NCBI GenBank assembly: GCA_029213065.1 | Contig: JARGPH010000001.1 | Coordinates: 62,001 to 126,000, forward strand | Length of the DNA: 64,000 nucleotides | DNA from: Verrucomicrobiales bacterium | GTDB lineage: Bacteria > Verrucomicrobiota > Verrucomicrobiia > Verrucomicrobiales > DEV007 | Reading direction: 5' to 3' | Shown: piece by piece, positions 15,349 to 24,500 of the stretch | Layout of the letters: each line of letters begins with the position of its first letter | How positions within the stretch are numbered: position 1 is the stretch's first letter | Translations under genes and position numbers: made by a program | The notes under the pieces: generated by a model | What the model was told of the DNA's origin: nothing | The model's input: the letters and a program-made list of their open reading frames with translations, nothing else | The model's database searches: none

Positions 15349-17415
15349 ATGATGCGAACAGCCTTATCCACTTTACTGATTCTATGCCTGCTTTCCGCCA
15401 CTGCCCGGGGAGACGGACCGGCCGATAACATTGCCACCGACGTCCGACCGATTCCACCGCTTGGGATCGAGGTTCCCCCTGAAAAGGTTCAATCACTGCA
15501 GACAGGCTTGAAGAGTCTTCGCGCTCAACTCGATGCGCTGGAACCGTCCCCAACCGTCTCCGACTACCTGCCGGATGCCGAAGTGTGTTACAAGGCGGTT
15601 CACGACGCGCTCGAGTACGGTGAGTTTTTCAAACCCGGTGAGATTGACTTTGCGGCTGAGCTTCTGAAACTTGGCGAAGCACGGGCCAAACACCTCGCCG
15701 AAGGCAAGGCGCCATGGACGCGGGAAACCGGCAATGTTTTCCGCGGCTACCGCTCAGAGATTGACGGGTCGATTCAACCCTACGGACTGGAGATCCCTTC
15801 CGGCTACGACTTCGACAGTCCCAGTGCTATGCGACTGGATTTCTGGTTTCACGGCCGCGGCGAAACACTCAGCGAAGTTTCCTTTCTCCAGCAGCGTCAT
15901 TCCGGAAGAGGCGGAAAAATCAGTCCTGACAACACCATCGTCCTTCACCCCTACGCCCGCTACTCCAACGCCAATAAGTTTGCGGGAGAGGTCGACCTGT
16001 TCGAGGCCTACCGCCATGCCGCCCGTGATTACCGGTTCGATCCCAACCGTATTCTCGTGCGCGGTTTTTCAATGGGAGGCGCCGCCTGCTGGCAGTTCGG
16101 CGTCCACCATTCCGGCAACTGGGCAGCAGTCCAGCCCGGCGCCGGGTTTTCAGAGACGCCTGACTTCCTCAAAACCTTTCAAGGCGAGACGCTCACCCCC
16201 GCCCCCTGGGAGGAGAAGCTCTGGCGCTGGTATGACGCAACGCATTGGGCCTCCAATCTGACGAACACTGCCACGATCGCCTACAGCGGGGAAATTGACA
16301 AACAGAAGCAGGCCGCCGTCATGATGGTGGCCGCAGCGAAGGAGGAGGGTTTCGACCTCCTTCACATCATCGGCCCTGACACGGCACACAAATTCCATCC
16401 CGATTCACTCGCGGAGATCGAGTCACGCCTTTCAGGCATCGTCGCTAATCAGACCGCTGCGACCCCACCATCACTCCGCTTCGTGACCTACACCCTCCGC
16501 TACAACCGGATGCACTGGGCAAGAGTCGATCGCATCACTGAACACTGGGAGGAAAGCCGGATCGAGGCATCTCTCGTGCCCCCACACGGAATCGAAGTGA
16601 AGACCAACGGAGTCGAAGCCTTTTCCCTCATTTTTGAAAGTGGTCAATGGCCCTTCGACCTCACAGCTGAACCGGTCATCACGGTCGACGGAATCGAACT
16701 GCGGCTCCACCGCCCCAAGTCGGACCGTTCCTGGGAGGCCTCCTTTGCGAAAGGTGACAAAGGATCATGGAAGTCGAATCCGACGATTCCCGGTGAGAGA
16801 AAACTGCTCACCGATTGGGGTTCGCCCGCGTCACCCACAGCGGCACCAAACACACTCACGAAGCGGCACGGCCTTCACGGTCCGATCGATGACGCCTTTA
16901 TGGAGCCGTTCATCTTCGTAGCGCCCGACGCAGAATCCTCACATGCCTCCGTCGCCGCCTGGACCACTGCCGAATTCTCACGCGCAAAAACACATTGGCG
17001 AAAGCACTTTCGCGGCGAAGCCCGGGTCAGAAAATCGGGAGTGGAACCACCCGCTGAAACGAAGAATCAAAACCAGGTTCTCTGGGGCGACCCCGAAAGC
17101 AATTCTGAGATTGCCAGACTGATGCCGAAGCTCCCCGTGAGCTGGGACGAAAAGAACATTACCGTAGGTGATCAGAGTTTCGATGCGAAAAACCACACTC
17201 TCGCCCTGATCTATCCGGATCCGGAGAATCCGAATCGCTACGTGGTTCTCAACAGCGGCTTCACCTACCGTGACTACGATTACCTCAACAACGCCCGGCA
17301 AACACCCAAGCTGCCGGACTGGGCAGTGATCAATCTCGACGAGGCACCCAACGCCCGCTATCCCGGCAAAATCGTGGCCGCGGGATTCTTCGACGAAAAC
17401 TGGAAACTGAAATAG
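15349..17415 (+). CDS. Large secreted alpha/beta hydrolase (prolyl-oligopeptidase-like)
   Basis: 688 residues from the second of two nearby ATGs, chosen because MMRTALSTLLILCLLSATARG is a signal peptide. The N-terminal helical region (about 40-125) is followed by an alpha/beta-hydrolase core with the nucleophile elbow RGFSMGGAACWQ, LDFWFHGRGE (oxyanion strand) and a candidate catalytic His in DTAHKFHP. The last 300 residues form a further region not assigned to a family. Peptide or carbohydrate-ester hydrolysis is possible. The next sulfatase starts 2 nt after its stop, so the two are tightly coupled. Confidence 0.75.
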   Translation: MMRTALSTLLILCLLSATARGDGPADNIATDVRPIPPLGIEVPPEKVQSLQTGLKSLRAQLDALEPSPTVSDYLPDAEVCYKAVHDALEYGEFFKPGEIDFAAELLKLGEARAKHLAEGKAPWTRETGNVFRGYRSEIDGSIQPYGLEIPSGYDFDSPSAMRLDFWFHGRGETLSEVSFLQQRHSGRGGKISPDNTIVLHPYARYSNANKFAGEVDLFEAYRHAARDYRFDPNRILVRGFSMGGAACWQFGVHHSGNWAAVQPGAGFSETPDFLKTFQGETLTPAPWEEKLWRWYDATHWASNLTNTATIAYSGEIDKQKQAAVMMVAAAKEEGFDLLHIIGPDTAHKFHPDSLAEIESRLSGIVANQTAATPPSLRFVTYTLRYNRMHWARVDRITEHWEESRIEASLVPPHGIEVKTNGVEAFSLIFESGQWPFDLTAEPVITVDGIELRLHRPKSDRSWEASFAKGDKGSWKSNPTIPGERKLLTDWGSPASPTAAPNTLTKRHGLHGPIDDAFMEPFIFVAPDAESSHASVAAWTTAEFSRAKTHWRKHFRGEARVRKSGVEPPAETKNQNQVLWGDPESNSEIARLMPKLPVSWDEKNITVGDQSFDAKNHTLALIYPDPENPNRYVVLNSGFTYRDYDYLNNARQTPKLPDWAVINLDEAPNARYPGKIVAAGFFDENWKLK

Positions 17416-17416
17416 A

Positions 17417-18850
17417 ATGGCAAAACGACTCCCCCTAAATCTCCCGGCCCTCGCAGGCCTCCTCTTCTCTCTTTTTTGCAGTGCCGGAGAAGCGGCGGAG
17501 TCGCGACCAAACATCCTTTTTCTCCTCGCCGATGACATGCGACCGGATGCCGTTTCGGCATTCGGTAACAACCGCATCGATACGCCTAACATTGACCGAC
17601 TCGTTACTGAAGGAATCAGCTTCACCCGGGCAACCTGCTCCAATCCCATCTGCGTCGTGAGCCGCGCCGAGATCCTGACAGGACGTCATGGATGGGAGAA
17701 CGGAATCAAAGGCTTTCGCGGCAACAAGCTGGAGCCCGACAACCGTTACTGGGCATCAACGCTTCAGGAAGCCGGTTACGAAACTTCCTACGTGGGAAAG
17801 TGGCACACGAGCGGCCGTCCTCTCAATGCGGGATATAGCCAAGTCGCGGGGCTCTTTTCCGGTGGGGGCTCGAAATACTGGAAAGAGGGACAGACCGACT
17901 GGAAAGGGTTTCCTGTGACCGGCTACCGCGGCTGGATTTTTCAAAATGCCGACGGCAGGATCAAGTATCCGGAAATGGGTGTGGGGGTCACCCCGGACAT
18001 CAGCTCAAAATTTGCCGATGCCGCTATTTCCGTAATTGAGCAGGATCACGGGAAGCCCTGGTTTTGTCATGTCAATTTCACCGCGCCCCACGATCCGCTC
18101 TTCATTCCTCCCGGTCTCGATGACAAATACTCCGGGGCTGACATGGAGGTCCCCGGGAATTTCATGCCGGCGCACCCGTTCGATCATGGAAACTTTGACG
18201 GACGGGACGAAGAGCTTCTCGCGTGGCCGCGGACCGAAGCAGCGGTCCGCGATTTACTTCGCGTTTACTACTCCGTGATCGATGACATGGACGCGCAGAT
18301 TGGACGGATCCTCGCGGCACTTCAAGAGTCCGGCCAGTATGAGAACACGATCATCATTTTCGCGAGTGATCACGGAATGTCATGCGGATCACACGGACTG
18401 CGTGGAAAACAAAATCAGTATGAGCACACCATCAATGTCCCGCTCATAGTCAAAGGCCCCGGCATCGCCGCGAACACCTCGAGCGATGCCCAGGTTTATC
18501 TGCGCGAACTCTACCCGACGACCTGCGATCTCGTCGGTGCCCCGATTCCTGCGGCGGTGACAGCGAAAAGCTTTGCACCCGTTCTTAGAGGCGAAACCGG
18601 CAAACACCACGATGACATCTTCGGTTATTTCACCGACACGCAACGCATGGTTCGCGACGACAGCGGATGGAAACTGATCCGCTACCCACAGATTGATCAT
18701 TGGCAACTCTTTGATCTCAATGAGGACCCACTCGAACTGAGAAACCTCGCCGATTCCAACGAGCCGGCTCACCGCAAACGTTTCACCCACTTAAAAGGCA
18801 AACTGGAAAACTGGAGAAACGAGACGGGCGATCCGCTCACCCTTCCCTGA
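17417..18850 (+). CDS. Secreted sulfatase with an atypical CVVSR active-site motif
   Basis: 477 residues, signal peptide to about residue 27. Metal-binding NILFLLADDMRPDAV and IIIFASDHGMSCGSHG are typical of choline- or iduronate-sulfatase-like S1 enzymes. The formylglycine site reads NPICVVSRAEILTGR, with the candidate Cys at residue 79: Cys, Ser and Arg are in register, but Val replaces the usual Pro/Ala before Ser. WHTSG replaces the commoner KWHLG region. The enzyme may be active or have altered maturation. Translationally coupled to the upstream hydrolase (ATG 2 nt after its stop). Confidence 0.85.
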   Translation: MAKRLPLNLPALAGLLFSLFCSAGEAAESRPNILFLLADDMRPDAVSAFGNNRIDTPNIDRLVTEGISFTRATCSNPICVVSRAEILTGRHGWENGIKGFRGNKLEPDNRYWASTLQEAGYETSYVGKWHTSGRPLNAGYSQVAGLFSGGGSKYWKEGQTDWKGFPVTGYRGWIFQNADGRIKYPEMGVGVTPDISSKFADAAISVIEQDHGKPWFCHVNFTAPHDPLFIPPGLDDKYSGADMEVPGNFMPAHPFDHGNFDGRDEELLAWPRTEAAVRDLLRVYYSVIDDMDAQIGRILAALQESGQYENTIIIFASDHGMSCGSHGLRGKQNQYEHTINVPLIVKGPGIAANTSSDAQVYLRELYPTTCDLVGAPIPAAVTAKSFAPVLRGETGKHHDDIFGYFTDTQRMVRDDSGWKLIRYPQIDHWQLFDLNEDPLELRNLADSNEPAHRKRFTHLKGKLENWRNETGDPLTLP

Positions 18851-18879
18851 ACCTCAAAATTATCAGACGGTCAGGCTGC

Positions 18880-18950
18880 GATGAGAAAGGCTCACGCCGT
18901 CTCCCTCCGTCAGAGAAGGTAGAGGAATCCGTGAGGATTTCTTCCGTCGA
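18880..18950. repeat. Dispersed repeat, copy 1 (other copy 52347-52421)
   Basis: A stretch ending in GTAGAGGAATCCGTGAGGAT (18919-18938) and TTCTT is shared with 52347-52421, including a preceding GCTCACGC segment. GGAATCC/GGATTTC can form a small hairpin. It sits between the convergent sulfatase and XylR-like genes, in a 143-bp gap with no other feature. Confidence 0.7.
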
Positions 18951-18993
18951 GTGAGCGCTCTTTCACAGACAGCCGTAGACAAACCGTCCCGCC

Positions 18994-20148
18994 CTACCTC
19001 TCACCGGGAGAGCGCCGGAACTCGCCCGGGGTGATACCTGTTTCACGGCGAAAGCGAACGATCAACTGCGAGGCATCGGAACAACCGCATTGATCCGCGA
19101 TAGCGGCCAGTGTCAGATCCGGATCGGCAAGAAGGACTTTCGCCCGCTCAACTCGAAGGGTTTGCAGAACGGCCAGAGGCGAGCGCTCCATCGCAACTTT
19201 GAATTTCCGTTCAAGAAGTCTGCGACTCACACCGACACCTCTCGCAACATCACCGGCGTTAATGGATTTCGAAAGATGATCCCGCATGAAGCGGATCGCC
19301 CGGTTGACGCATTCGTCGGAAGTTTCAGGCGAGCGGGTTGAGTCCCGTGTCACAATCCCGACGGGGCTGAGCAGCGTTGATCTTGAATCACCTCTCTCGC
19401 CTCTGAGCACTTCATCAAGAAGCTGCGACGCCTCAAATCCCACCTGCCGCGACGGAACCGCGACGCTGGAAATGGTCGGCCACGCGAGTTCGCAAATCAG
19501 CTCGTCGTTGTCCACTCCCAGTATCGCAATGTCCTCCGGAATTCGAATCCCCATGCCGCGACAAAGAGTCGACAACCAAAGAGCGCACTCATCATGGGTC
19601 GCGAACAACGCGCACGGCTTCGGCAGTTCCCGCAAAAACCCGGCAACCTCCATTTCCTCCTGCCGCCGCGAATGCCAGCCCTTGAGGAGGTGCGACTTCA
19701 CCACCGGGCTGCGACTTGAAAGCCTCGACGCAAAGGCTTTCCCCCGTCGCTCCGAAAAGCCGGAGTCCTTCACCCCGATGAAGGCAAAACTCCCCCTGCC
19801 GAGACCTTCCAGATAGTCAGCCGCCATCGACCCGATTTTCGCATTGTCCATTCCCACAAAAGAACTCCGTCCCTGAGACTCACCGACATCGGAAACATGA
19901 ATCGCCTTTTCCGCGAATTGCTTCACAGCTCGCAGAGCGCCCCGCGTCAGCCCTGCCGATTGATAAAGAACACCATCCGGTTTCCACTCACTGAGGAACT
20001 CTGCGGTATCATTACGCGGAGGCTCCAGCCGGATGAGCCACTCCCCCCGGTCGGTAGAGTATTCACGGATCCCCCTCAACACCTCACGCTCGTACTCAAC
20101 CCGACCATCCATGATCACGGCTACCCGGTAGAGCTTGTTGGAAGACAT
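18994..20148 (-). CDS. XylR-like regulator: LacI-type sensor plus AraC DNA-binding domain
   Basis: 384 residues. The first about 270 residues have the alternating pattern of a periplasmic-binding-protein-like sensor (IMDGRVEYEREVLRGIREY, then CALFATHDECALWLSTLCRG and AILGVDNDELICELAWPTISSV), as in XylR and LacI repressors. The C-terminal 105 residues hold two helix-turn-helix motifs of AraC type (VARGVGVSRRLLERKFK and LAAIADQCGCSDASQLIVRF). These regulators usually activate sugar catabolism genes in response to a monosaccharide. It is divergent from the TauD-like gene, the closest candidate target. Confidence 0.9.
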   Translation of the reverse strand: MSSNKLYRVAVIMDGRVEYEREVLRGIREYSTDRGEWLIRLEPPRNDTAEFLSEWKPDGVLYQSAGLTRGALRAVKQFAEKAIHVSDVGESQGRSSFVGMDNAKIGSMAADYLEGLGRGSFAFIGVKDSGFSERRGKAFASRLSSRSPVVKSHLLKGWHSRRQEEMEVAGFLRELPKPCALFATHDECALWLSTLCRGMGIRIPEDIAILGVDNDELICELAWPTISSVAVPSRQVGFEASQLLDEVLRGERGDSRSTLLSPVGIVTRDSTRSPETSDECVNRAIRFMRDHLSKSINAGDVARGVGVSRRLLERKFKVAMERSPLAVLQTLRVERAKVLLADPDLTLAAIADQCGCSDASQLIVRFRRETGITPGEFRRSPGER

Positions 20149-20181
20149 TTCTCATCATGAACCACCTGTCGCATTTTGACA

Positions 20182-20187
20182 ATTATA
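20182..20187 (-). promoter_or_regulatory. Candidate -10 box (TATAAT) of the XylR-like gene
   Basis: On the minus strand a consensus TATAAT ends 33 nt before the start codon. No good -35 hexamer stands at 17 nt, which would fit an activator-dependent promoter. Based on sequence match only. Confidence 0.3.
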
Positions 20188-20256
20188 TATCCGTCTTTTG
20201 CGCATAGACATTATTTCCAATTTCGCTGATGCTTTATCTCCAAACCAAAATCCCTC

Positions 20257-21246
20257 ATGAAAACAGCCACTCTCCAGGTAGAAGAACTCAAAATCGAATC
20301 TCAGCAAAATTACGACGGGGATTGCTTCCCGCTCATCCTCGAGAACAAGTCTTCCGAAGCCTCGCTTGAGGAAGCCCTTGCCTGGGTAAACGAAAACCGG
20401 GCCGACCTTGACGCGAAGGCAGCGAAACACGGAAGCGTCCTTTTTCGCAATTTTCCCACGAAGACAGACCTCGACTTTGACGCCTTCATCCGGGCACTCG
20501 ATCTCCCCAACTTTGAGTATAAGGATTCGCTATCGAACGCGGTGCGCACCAATCGCACCGAGCGGGTCTTTACGGCCAATGAGGCGCCACCCGAAGTGAC
20601 GATTTTTCTCCATCACGAGATGGCCCAAACGCCCATCTACCCGAGCAAACTCCTCTTCTTCTGCGAGAAAGCAGCCGAAGAAGGCGGAGCGACCCCGCTT
20701 TGTCGTTCCGACGTGCTCATGGAAAAGCTCTACGAAGAGCTCCCCGAATTTTCAAGAAACTGTGAAGAGAAGGGTTTGCTCTATTCGACCGTGATGCCAT
20801 CGCTCGATGATGCTGCTTCCGGGATGGGCCGCAGCTGGCAGAGCACCTTCAGCGTCACCACGCAGAAGAAAGCGGAAGCGCGCATGAAGGAACTGAACTA
20901 CACCTGGGAATGGCTCGACGACGGCTGCCTTCGCGCGACCACTCCGGTTCTCATGGCAGTTCGTGAACTTGGCGACGGAAGAAAGTCATTTTTCAACCAG
21001 CTCATTGCCGCGTTCAAAGGCTGGAAAGACAGCCGGAATGATCCATCCAAGGCGATCACTTTCGGGGACGGCTCACCGCTCGATGCCGAAGACGCCATGA
21101 AAGCGGCCGATATCGCTGAAGCGCTTACCTTCGACGTGCCATGGCAGGACGGCGACATTGCCCTCGTCGACAACTACGTGGCGATGCATGGCCGGCGCAC
21201 CTTCACGGGAACCCGTAAAGTGCTGGCATCACTTGTCGCGTCATAA
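20257..21246 (+). CDS. TauD/TfdA-like Fe(II)/2-oxoglutarate dioxygenase
   Basis: 329 residues. The iron ligands are visible as an HxE motif (H119-H120-E121 in FLHHEMAQTP) and a distal His (H311) in VDNYVAMHGRRTF, with R313/R314 near the position of the 2-oxoglutarate-binding Arg. Segments LFRNFP and FFCEKAAEEGGATPLCRSD match TauD/clavaminate-synthase-like proteins; Glu replacing Asp in the facial triad is a known variant. No signal peptide: cytoplasmic. The substrate is unknown. The divergent XylR-like regulator may control it. Confidence 0.85.
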   Translation: MKTATLQVEELKIESQQNYDGDCFPLILENKSSEASLEEALAWVNENRADLDAKAAKHGSVLFRNFPTKTDLDFDAFIRALDLPNFEYKDSLSNAVRTNRTERVFTANEAPPEVTIFLHHEMAQTPIYPSKLLFFCEKAAEEGGATPLCRSDVLMEKLYEELPEFSRNCEEKGLLYSTVMPSLDDAASGMGRSWQSTFSVTTQKKAEARMKELNYTWEWLDDGCLRATTPVLMAVRELGDGRKSFFNQLIAAFKGWKDSRNDPSKAITFGDGSPLDAEDAMKAADIAEALTFDVPWQDGDIALVDNYVAMHGRRTFTGTRKVLASLVAS

Positions 21247-21338
21247 CAGTCTCTATCATTACTAAAATGTAGGTGGTTGGTAAATAGACATTTGGAAATA
21301 TTACTTCCCAATTCTGTTTTCTTCCATAGGATGATTCC

Positions 21339-22088
21339 ATGAGGAGAAACACGAACTCTTTCAGGAAGCAGTTAAAGGTAATTATTTTACTGATAACTAT
21401 TGGCCATGCAGTCGTCTCTCCTCCTACTGCTGCGGGGCGGGAGTTCACTTCAACCGACGGAAAGAAAATTGAGGCGCAAGTCCTCAAAGTCACGCCGGAC
21501 GCGGTAGTCCTCGAGCGGGGCGGAAGCAATTTTACGGTCCCTCTCGAACGGCTCACCAAAGCGGATCAGACCTATCTTAAAAAGTGGGCGGAGAATGAGA
21601 GAAAGAATCGAATCCCGAAGGTTGATATCAAAATCAATTCCAATAAGCGGGACCGCCGCGAGCAGAATGCCTACGAGGATCGCGTCGGCGAGTTCAAATT
21701 CGAGATCTTCATCGATAATGAAGAGCGTGCTTTCGATATCAAAAAAGCGAGCGGCACCCTGATCGTCCTTGGCAAATACCTATATGAGAAAGGTGAAGGC
21801 ATCGTCATGGAACGAAAGGAATTCAAAGACATCACGATTCCAGATGGTGAAGCGATCAAACTGGAAGGGAACCTCATCAAATTTGAATATGACAAAAGTG
21901 GCTACACCCATGGTCAAAAATACGATGGCTACCTCTTTGTGCTCAGGACCGGCAACGGAAAAGTGATCAAAACGATCGGATCGACCTCGCGTGTCGAGAA
22001 TGCCTCTGCTCTCATCCAGAAGCTCAAAAATGGCGACCGGTTTAATGAGCGGACCTTTGCAAAAAGCAACAGTGAAACAAGAAGGTAA
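21339..22088 (+). CDS. SHD1-domain exported protein
   Basis: 249 residues. A hydrophobic N-terminal segment (about 10-26) suggests export. Residues about 31-86 read REFTSTDGKKIEAQVLKV through VPLERLTKADQTYLKKW, a typical SLA1 homology domain 1 (SHD1) as found by the dozen in Planctomycetes and Verrucomicrobia. The C-terminal 150 residues are charged and beta-rich with no family I recognise. SHD1 domains bind short peptide motifs in eukaryotes; their bacterial role is unknown. It stands alone. Confidence 0.75.
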   Translation: MRRNTNSFRKQLKVIILLITIGHAVVSPPTAAGREFTSTDGKKIEAQVLKVTPDAVVLERGGSNFTVPLERLTKADQTYLKKWAENERKNRIPKVDIKINSNKRDRREQNAYEDRVGEFKFEIFIDNEERAFDIKKASGTLIVLGKYLYEKGEGIVMERKEFKDITIPDGEAIKLEGNLIKFEYDKSGYTHGQKYDGYLFVLRTGNGKVIKTIGSTSRVENASALIQKLKNGDRFNERTFAKSNSETRR

Positions 22089-22195
22089 TCCCCCTCCGCT
22101 CCCGGCCCTCTTCATGATGCGGCGCGGGTTCGAAGCCCCCCCCCGGACAGCTATTTCCTTTTTTTCGGCGTTAGGTTCCGATGCCGGCGGAAGTG

Positions 22196-22215
22196 TTATC
22201 GTGATAAGGTATCAC
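22196..22215. promoter_or_regulatory. Nested dyads upstream of the first ECF sigma gene
   Basis: GTGATA (22201-22206) and TATCAC (22210-22215) form a perfect dyad ending 10 nt before the sigma ATG. TTATC-GT-GATAA (22196-22207) overlaps it. Such dyads in a sigma leader could be an operator or an RNA hairpin at the ribosome binding region. Confidence 0.4.
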
Positions 22216-22225
22216 CTCCATCCGC

Positions 22226-22777
22226 ATGGCCCATTCAACTGAAGACGACTCACACTACGAGTTATTTGTTCGTCGTTTCACGCATCACGAACCCGATCTC
22301 CGACGGTTTCTGCGCTCGATGTTGCCGACCCACACCGATACGGATGAGGTTTTGCAGCAGACCGCTATCGTGATTTGGAAAAAATTCGACCAATACGATC
22401 CGGATACGCAGTTCATGAAATGGGCCTGTGTCATCGCCCGCTTTGAAGCCCTCGCCTACCGGCGGAAAATGGCGCGTGATCGTCACGTTTTCAGAGAAGA
22501 CATTTTGTCGCTCATCGCCGATGAAAGCCTCGAGGAGATCGATCAACAAAATCTCGAAGAGGAAGCCCTCGAACACTGCCTCAGTCAATTACCCGAAGGC
22601 CAACGGAAACTGGTCGAGCTGGCCTACACGCCGGGAATTAAAGTGAAAGATCTCGCCGCCGAAGCAGGCTCCAGCCCCGAAGCCTTTTACATGCGGTTGA
22701 ACCGCATCCGCCGGAATCTCATGAAGTGCATCGAGGCAAAAACGGTGCAACTTTCCGCAGAAGGAGGTCCGGCATGA
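22226..22777 (+). CDS. ECF-type sigma-70 factor (Verrucomicrobia/Planctomycetes subfamily)
   Basis: 183 residues. Region 2 (about 15-90) contains LRRFLRSMLPTHTDTDEVLQQ and FMKWACVIARFEALAYRR; region 4 (about 115-170) contains CLSQLPEGQRKLVELAYTPG and AAEAGSSPEAFYMRLNRIRR. Region 3 is absent, as in ECF factors. The stop codon overlaps the ATG of the FecR-like gene by 4 nt, so sigma and presumed anti-sigma are made together. It opens a module ending with the PSCyt/DUF1553 and DUF1501 genes. Confidence 0.92.
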   Translation: MAHSTEDDSHYELFVRRFTHHEPDLRRFLRSMLPTHTDTDEVLQQTAIVIWKKFDQYDPDTQFMKWACVIARFEALAYRRKMARDRHVFREDILSLIADESLEEIDQQNLEEEALEHCLSQLPEGQRKLVELAYTPGIKVKDLAAEAGSSPEAFYMRLNRIRRNLMKCIEAKTVQLSAEGGPA

Positions 22778-24429
22778 AACCACACCAAACGCGCTTTGAA
22801 GATCTCACCGGAGAGGAGCAGGGATGGATCGAATCCTACGTCAACGGCACCCTATCCGAACCGGATTTTGAAACGATGGAAAACCGGGTCGCTTCGGATC
22901 CCGCCTTTCGCGCCGTCTTTCGCCGCTACCTCGCGATGGACAGCCATCTCCTCGCGAATCCGGAAAGCGGGGGTATTGAACACTCGGGAACCGGGGCATG
23001 GCTCGAGGAGGAACGCCCCGTATCCGCGAGTTCCCCGACCTCACTTCTGAAACCGCTCGCGGTTGCCGCCGCGCTCGCCTTTTTCTCCGGGCTCGCCTTT
23101 ATGTACTGGCTCGTCCCCGGCGAGCCCGCTATCACAGGCGAAGAGAAAGGAGCCTCCGCTGAGGGATTCGCCGTGATCGGGAATCTTTCCACTCCGGTCT
23201 GGAAAGAGGGAACCTCTCCGAGGCGTGCCGGCGATACCCTTTCGAATGAGTCCTTTCAACTGGCATCCGGCACTGCCGAAATTCAGTTTTTCTCCGGGGC
23301 TACCATGATTGTCGCCGGCCCCGCGGAGATTTCACTGACGTCCGCATGGGAGGCCACCTGTCTCGAAGGGCGCGTTCGCATGCGGGTTCCCCCTGCAGCG
23401 AGGGGATTCAAGCTCCACGCCCCCTCCACCGAAATCGTCGATCTCGGAACCGAATTCGGTCTCGAGGTGAACGGTGATGAAGCACACGTCGAAGTCTTCG
23501 AAGGGGAAATCGAATTCCAACACCGCGACGGTGAAAAGCGGCTCGTTGAGAGCGGCTCGGCGTGGAAACTTCCCCTCGGCGAAAGTGAAAGCCCTCTCCA
23601 AACAGGTCAGGCCGATATTCCGAACACGAGTGATTTCGAGTCGGAAGCCTCCCGGTTAAACCGTGACGATTTCGAGCGCTGGGCGAGGCATCGTGACCGC
23701 TTGAGGCGCGACCCCCGACTCATCGCCTACTACACCTTCGACCAAAAAGGAGGTCTCGTTCCCGACCTTACAACCGGCTCCACCGAAAACCACGATGGAG
23801 CAATCGTTCTCGCCGAACCGGTCGATGGTCGCTGGCCCGGCTTGAAATCAGCTCTCGAGTTCCGCCGTCCCGGTGCCCGTGTCAGGGTCAATATCCCCGG
23901 TGAATTTGAAGCATTCACCTTCTCCGCCTGGGTGCGCATCGACAGCCTCGACCGGCAATACAGCGGCCTCTTTCTCGGAGACGGATACGAGACCGGCGAG
24001 CCGCATTGGCAGATCAATGACGAAGGCCAAATGATGCTCTCCGTCATGGTGGATGACAGCCGGCCCAATCCCCGGGCGAAAAATGGAAGAGGCTTTCATC
24101 GTGTCTATTTTTCCCCGCCGATGTGGGATCGATCCATGAGCGGCCAGTGGATTCATCTTGCCTCCATTTTTGATCCGGCGAACGCCCGGGTCTCACACTT
24201 TGTGAATGGCGAAAAGATCCACAGCCAAACCATCGAGAAGGAATATTTAATCAAGCAGCTCCGCATCGGCAATGGCGAGGTCGGAAACTGGGGGCTCCCC
24301 TTCAGTGAAGATCCCACCTGGGCGATCCGGAATCTCAATGGCCGTATTGACGAATTTGCCATTTTTCAACAAGCTCTCAGTGAGACTGAGATCGCAGAGC
24401 TGTTCGAGAACAGCAGGGTTGGTCGCTGA
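22774..24429 (+). CDS. FecR-like anti-sigma/sensor with C-terminal LamG domain
   Basis: 551 residues from the ATG at 22774 that overlaps the sigma stop. A cytoplasmic N-terminal part (about 1-75, WIESYVNGTLSEPDFETMENRV, an anti-sigma-like segment) is followed by one transmembrane helix (about 78-102). Next comes a FecR domain (about 150-250; STEIVDLGTEFGLEVNGDEAHVEVFEGEI). A LamG/concanavalin domain ends the chain (about 315-545; FEAFTFSAWVRIDSLDRQY and GRIDEFAIFQQALSETEI). By analogy it would hold the sigma factor until a periplasmic signal, perhaps a glycan bound by LamG, is sensed. Confidence 0.88.
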   Translation: MKPHQTRFEDLTGEEQGWIESYVNGTLSEPDFETMENRVASDPAFRAVFRRYLAMDSHLLANPESGGIEHSGTGAWLEEERPVSASSPTSLLKPLAVAAALAFFSGLAFMYWLVPGEPAITGEEKGASAEGFAVIGNLSTPVWKEGTSPRRAGDTLSNESFQLASGTAEIQFFSGATMIVAGPAEISLTSAWEATCLEGRVRMRVPPAARGFKLHAPSTEIVDLGTEFGLEVNGDEAHVEVFEGEIEFQHRDGEKRLVESGSAWKLPLGESESPLQTGQADIPNTSDFESEASRLNRDDFERWARHRDRLRRDPRLIAYYTFDQKGGLVPDLTTGSTENHDGAIVLAEPVDGRWPGLKSALEFRRPGARVRVNIPGEFEAFTFSAWVRIDSLDRQYSGLFLGDGYETGEPHWQINDEGQMMLSVMVDDSRPNPRAKNGRGFHRVYFSPPMWDRSMSGQWIHLASIFDPANARVSHFVNGEKIHSQTIEKEYLIKQLRIGNGEVGNWGLPFSEDPTWAIRNLNGRIDEFAIFQQALSETEIAELFENSRVGR

Positions 24430-24500
24430 TCCGCCGCCTTTGCCTTTTCACAAAATCTCAGAAAATCCGGTTAGGTTTTTCCACGGGTGACAGTGTTACT

